From Sporosarcina sp. ANT_H38 (lineage in GTDB: Bacteria; Bacillota; Bacilli; Bacillales_A; Planococcaceae), in assembly GCF_008369195.1 (NCBI RefSeq), contig NZ_VOBC01000001.1, positions 1,984,001-2,048,000 of the forward strand: a DNA stretch of 64,000 nt. The letters are read 5' to 3'. Made by a program: the position numbers and the translations under genes. Below the pieces are notes generated by a model that saw nothing but the letters and a program-made list of their open reading frames with translations, had not been told where the DNA came from and searched no databases. Shown here piece by piece: positions 60,816 to 64,000 of the stretch. Numbering within the stretch: position 1 is the first letter of the stretch; each line of letters starts with the position of its first letter.

Positions 60816-61080
60816 AGCTAGCCAACTCATCCATACTATGCGTTTTTCCGAACAAAATACGATGTTCTCCAATCAAGACAATTTCATGCCAGGGTATGAA
60901 TTCTTCCGAAGCTTCCTGACGGTTCTTGAATGAAAAACGACCGAACTTCTTCTTTATTTCAAATCCGATAATATCGCCTGTTTTTCCGTTAAAAATAAGG
61001 TCGGTATCCGCCAAAAAACCATAGCGGACCCCGTCCTCAACTTGAATAAGCTCTTTTTGAGCAAGTTCTGAAAGTAGCAT
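60805..61080 (-). CDS. ymxH: YlmC/YmxH-family PRC-barrel protein
   Basis: A 91-residue PRC-barrel protein. It has LLSELAQKELIQVEDGVRYG, LIFNGKTGDIIGFEI and IPWHEIVLIGEHRILFG, the usual YmxH pattern. The molecular role is unknown; the family is found in spore formers between the mlpA peptidase and dpaA. The start is the ATG at 61080, 6 bp after GGGGA; two upstream in-frame ATG codons overlap that site. Its end overlaps dpaA. Confidence 0.88.
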   Translation of the reverse strand: MLLSELAQKELIQVEDGVRYGFLADTDLIFNGKTGDIIGFEIKKKFGRFSFKNRQEASEEFIPWHEIVLIGEHRILFGKTHSMDELASYEG

Positions 61081-61151
61081 CGTCATTCCCCTTTCCTTCA
61101 TCTCCATCCATCATATGAGAGGAACATGGGAAAACTGACTGACACCATCAA

Positions 61152-62399
61152 TCAAATATTAAATTCTTTTAGAACATCCTTTGGCGCAATGATGGATATT
61201 GCCCGTTGCCCCCCAAAGATGTCGTTTGCCATTCTATACACCTGACTTATTTCGACATTATCGATAAGAGCTACGACTTCATCTGCAGATTTATGTTCCC
61301 TTAAAATGAGTTCGTTTTTCCCATTGCGGTGCATTATCGCTTCTGAACTTTCTAGTCCAAGTAGGAAGCCGCCTTTTAACTGCTCTTTCGCATTATGCAA
61401 TTCATTTTCCGTAATGCCTTCTTTTAAGATCGCATCAATAACACCATCAATCGTATCGGATAATTCCCTTAGATTCTCAGGGGAAGTACCGCCGTATATC
61501 ATGAATGCACCTGTCGATTTATATGCTGAGAAATAGGAATGAATTGAGTACGCCAGACCACGTTCTTCACGAACTTCCTGAAATAGTCGCGAGGACATCG
61601 AGCCCCCTATTATACTATCCAACACAATTAACTCTGGGATTCGTTCATCATCTACAGGTAGCCCTGTAAAGCCAAGACAGATATGTGCTTGTTCAATATC
61701 TTTTTCTTTTAAAGTAAGTCCACCGTGGAATTCAGGTAACGCTAATGGTGCCGAGTGTTCGGCCTTCTTTTCCCGTTTGAACGAACCGAACTGAACTTCA
61801 ATAAGCTGTATTAATCGTTTGTCATAGTTCCCCGCTACAGATATGACAATCTGCTCCGGAGTGTACATTTTTTCCATGAAGTCATCTATCATTTTGCGAT
61901 TGAAAGTACTTATTGTTGCTTCATTTCCAAGTACCGGTTTTCCAATTGGTTGTTCTGGATACATAACTGGCCATAATCTTTCATCTACATCGTCATCGGG
62001 CGCATCTTCAACAGCCGCAAGCTCATCAAGGACAATGGACTTCTCTTTTTCGATTTCCGCTTCATCAAACGCCGAGTTGAAAAACATATCGGTTAAGATT
62101 GAGAGTGCGCGGGGAGCTTGATGTCCAAGTACTGTCGTGTAATAACACGTCATTTCTTTCGATGTAAAGGCGTTAACATCTCCACCAATCCGATCAAATT
62201 CCTCTGCTATCGTACGCGCACTTCGTGAAGCTGTCCCTTTAAAGAGCATGTGTTCAATAAAATGAGCGATTCCCGCTTCCGATTCCATTTCGTCTCCCGA
62301 ACCGGCACCAACCCATATCCCTAGTGCCACCGAGCGTACATGCGGCATTTTTTCATGGACGATTCTGACGCCATTTTGGCATATATGCGTTTCTATCAT
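61152..62399 (-). CDS. mlpA: M16 family zinc peptidase MlpA/YmxG
   Basis: A 415-residue insulinase-type peptidase with the complete inverted zinc motif HFIEHMLFKG (HxxEH) near residue 47, NAFTSKEMTCYYTTVL, the third zinc ligand Glu region (EKEKSIVLDEL) and the C-terminal EERGLAYSIHSYFSAYKSTG substrate segment. It lies downstream of pnp in Bacillales, where it is thought to affect exoprotease regulation. It is a third M16-fold protein in the window, but unlike ymfF/ymfH it is encoded singly. Confidence 0.92.
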   Translation of the reverse strand: MIETHICQNGVRIVHEKMPHVRSVALGIWVGAGSGDEMESEAGIAHFIEHMLFKGTASRSARTIAEEFDRIGGDVNAFTSKEMTCYYTTVLGHQAPRALSILTDMFFNSAFDEAEIEKEKSIVLDELAAVEDAPDDDVDERLWPVMYPEQPIGKPVLGNEATISTFNRKMIDDFMEKMYTPEQIVISVAGNYDKRLIQLIEVQFGSFKREKKAEHSAPLALPEFHGGLTLKEKDIEQAHICLGFTGLPVDDERIPELIVLDSIIGGSMSSRLFQEVREERGLAYSIHSYFSAYKSTGAFMIYGGTSPENLRELSDTIDGVIDAILKEGITENELHNAKEQLKGGFLLGLESSEAIMHRNGKNELILREHKSADEVVALIDNVEISQVYRMANDIFGGQRAISIIAPKDVLKEFNI

Positions 62400-62560
62400 T
62401 CCTCGAATCCCCCTTTAAACTCTATTCTTTTGTATAGTATATTTGATAAATGAAGAAAAGCGCAAGCTGCTCGGACTAGTGAACTTAGCATAAGTTCACC
62501 ACATCACCTCTTGTTTGCTTATTACCTGAGCGTAAGGTCGCTGGCAACTGAACAATAAGG

Positions 62561-62597
62561 AAAAAGCCCTCATCTTCATTTGAAGAGGGGGGCTTTC
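62561..62597 (-). terminator. Terminator of pnp
   Basis: On the minus strand AAAGCCCCCcTCTTC pairs with GAAGAtGaGGGCTTT around AAAT, followed by further T residues, about 20 bp after the pnp stop. Confidence 0.85.
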
Positions 62598-62619
62598 CAT
62601 TCGATTACTTTATGTCGAT

Positions 62620-64000
62620 TTAGCTATTTGCTTTTTCAGCAGCTGCTTTTTCTTCAAGAATGACAACTTTTCTAGACAAGTTAACTCGTCCCTGGTTATC
62701 GATTTCAATTACTTTAACGAACATTTCATCGTTCATTTTCAAGACGTCTTCAACCGATTTCGTCCGTTCTTCTCCAATTTCAGAAATATGAAGAAGTCCA
62801 TCTTTTCCTGGGAAGAGTTCAAGGAATGCACCGAATTTCTCAATTCGTTTCACTTTCGCCATATAATATTCGCCAACTTTTGCTTCACGAACGATATTTT
62901 CAATCATCGCTTTCGCTTTGGCGTTCATTTCATTATTTGGAGAAGAGATGTAAATCGTACCATCTTGCTCAGTATCGATTTTAACGTTCGTCTCTTCAAT
63001 GATTTTGTTAATCACTTTTCCGCCAGGCCCAATTACGTCGCGAATCTTGTCTGGATTTATTTTGATGACGATAATTTTCGGAGCATATTCCGAAAGCTCT
63101 TCACGCGGTCCTGAAATTGCTGTGATCATATGGTTTAAAATCTTCAAGCGACCCACTTTTGCTTGTGTCAATGCTTCTTCCAAGATTTCACGTGAAAGAC
63201 CCTCAATTTTAATATCCATTTGAAGTGCAGTAATCCCTTTAGAAGTTCCTGCCACTTTGAAGTCCATATCGCCAAGATGATCTTCCATCCCTTGGATATC
63301 GGAAAGGACAGAATAGTTGTCCCCTTTTTTCACAAGACCCATTGCGATACCCGCAACCGGAGCTTTAAGTGGAACACCCGCATCTAACATAGCCATTGTT
63401 GAAGCACAGATTGATGCTTGTGAAGATGAGCCGTTTGACTCAAGCACTTCTGCTACGAGACGGATTGTGTACGGGAAATCAGTGTCATTCGGGATAACTG
63501 CCGAAAGTGCGCGTTCGCCGAGGGCACCGTGTCCGATTTCACGACGGCCTGGTCCACGGATTGGACCCGTTTCACCAACACTGAAGTTCGGGAAGTTATA
63601 ATGGTGCATGAAACGTTTTGTTTCTTCAAGACCAAGACCATCGATGATTTGTACTTCACCGAGGGCTCCCAGTGTACAAACACTAAGCGCTTGCGTTTGG
63701 CCGCGTGTAAAGAGACCCGAACCGTGCGTACGTGGCAAGAGGCCAACTTCTGATGCAAGTGGACGGATTTCATCAAGGCCGCGGCCATCAGGACGGATTT
63801 TCTCATCCGTAATTAGGCGACGTACTTCTTCTTTAACCATTTTATCCAAAACGCCTTTTACTTGTTTCATCGTAGCATCGTCCGCTTCGTTTTCTTTGTA
63901 GCGTTCGATCACTTCGTTTTTCACTGCATTGATAGCATCTTCACGCGCATGCTTCTCTACGGTTTGGATTGCATTGATAAGATCGGTTTCACAGCTATTT
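62620..64000 (-). CDS. pnp: Polynucleotide phosphorylase, 3' part (5' end outside window)
   Basis: About the last 459 of roughly 700 residues. Visible are the end of the linker domain and the second RNase PH core ([27 protein letters not shown], the DMDFKVAGT catalytic aspartates). A KH domain ([17 protein letters not shown]) and an S1 domain ([23 protein letters not shown]) follow. The enzyme degrades RNA 3'-5' phosphorolytically and works with RNase Y and RNase J, also encoded here. The frame is open to the window edge, so no start can be given. Confidence 0.97.
   Translation of the reverse strand, partial: NSCETDLINAIQTVEKHAREDAINAVKNEVIERYKENEADDATMKQVKGVLDKMVKEEVRRLITDEKIRPDGRGLDEIRPLASEVGLLPRTHGSGLFTRGQTQALSVCTLGALGEVQIIDGLGLEETKRFMHHYNFPNFSVGETGPIRGPGRREIGHGALGERALSAVIPNDTDFPYTIRLVAEVLESNGSSSQASICASTMAMLDAGVPLKAPVAGIAMGLVKKGDNYSVLSDIQGMEDHLGDMDFKVAGTSKGITALQMDIKIEGLSREILEEALTQAKVGRLKILNHMITAISGPREELSEYAPKIIVIKINPDKIRDVIGPGGKVINKIIEETNVKIDTEQDGTIYISSPNNEMNAKAKAMIENIVREAKVGEYYMAKVKRIEKFGAFLELFPGKDGLLHISEIGEERTKSVEDVLKMNDEMFVKVIEIDNQGRVNLSRKVVILEEKAAAEKANS

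Overview
The window comes from an endospore-forming Firmicute of the Bacillales. Sporulation genes (spoVS, cotE, dpaA/dpaB, spoIIIE, sirA, a broken small acid-soluble spore protein gene) sit in two blocks whose gene order I recognise from Bacillus subtilis: the yneA-yneB-ynzC-tkt-sirA-yneF block beside lexA, and the pnp-mlpA-ymxH-dpaAB-asd-dapA-rnjB-spoIIIE-ymf-pgsA-cinA-recA-rny-ymdB-spoVS-miaB-ricA-cotE-mutSL block. A Planococcaceae member such as Sporosarcina is my best guess; this is inference from gene order and composition, not a database match. Nearly all genes are on the minus strand.

Region by region. (1) 180-9495 is a hexuronate/aldonate catabolic cluster read right to left: KDG kinase, an RspB-like zinc dehydrogenase, KDPG aldolase, mannonate dehydratase, SDR-type mannonate oxidoreductase, a LacI-family regulator, a GntP permease, then a second zinc dehydrogenase and a KduD-like SDR. 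A matching LacI-type operator occurs at the kdgK promoter (two tandem copies) and before gntP (one copy). Glucuronate isomerase is absent here, so the substrate may be fructuronate, mannonate or L-gulonate. (2) 9806-11698 is a decay zone: a truncated dicarboxylate/glutamate symporter joined out of frame to the start of a membrane sensor gene, and a spore-protein gene with an in-frame stop. (3) 11974-16931 carries yqkK, a thiolase, HMG-CoA lyase, yqkD, yneF and sirA. (4) 17109-21278 is tkt plus the SOS island: yneA/yneB/ynzC diverge from lexA across LexA boxes. (5) 21363-29335 has ynbB, a TRIC/UPF0126 channel, hfq, miaA, an alpha/beta hydrolase, glpK and mutL. (6) 29332-46913 has mutS, cotE, ricA, miaB, spoVS, ymdB, rny, recA, cinA, pgsA, rodZ and ymfK/I/H/F. 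(7) 47370-52914 is a BMP-type (Nup-like) nucleoside ABC importer with a GntR regulator. (8) 53073-64000 has spoIIIE, rnjB, dapA, asd, dpaB, dpaA, ymxH, mlpA and the 3' part of pnp.

The genes group functionally: RNA turnover (rny, rnjB, pnp, hfq, ymdB, ricA), DNA repair and SOS (recA, lexA, yneA, mutS, mutL), sporulation with dipicolinate supply (asd, dapA, dpaA/B), and EF-P modification (ymfI/H/F).

The most unusual signals are three intergenic arrays with periods of 21, 42 and 63 bp, all multiples of 21 bp (two helical turns, seven codons). The 63-bp array abuts the mutS promoter and holds hairpins with compensatory stem changes and a conserved loop. Other points are a probable CTG start codon for cotE, a 15-bp tandem repeat inside ymfF, and a 125-bp inverted-repeat-bounded element at 2229-2353. 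I see no rRNA, tRNA, CRISPR, prophage or defence island.
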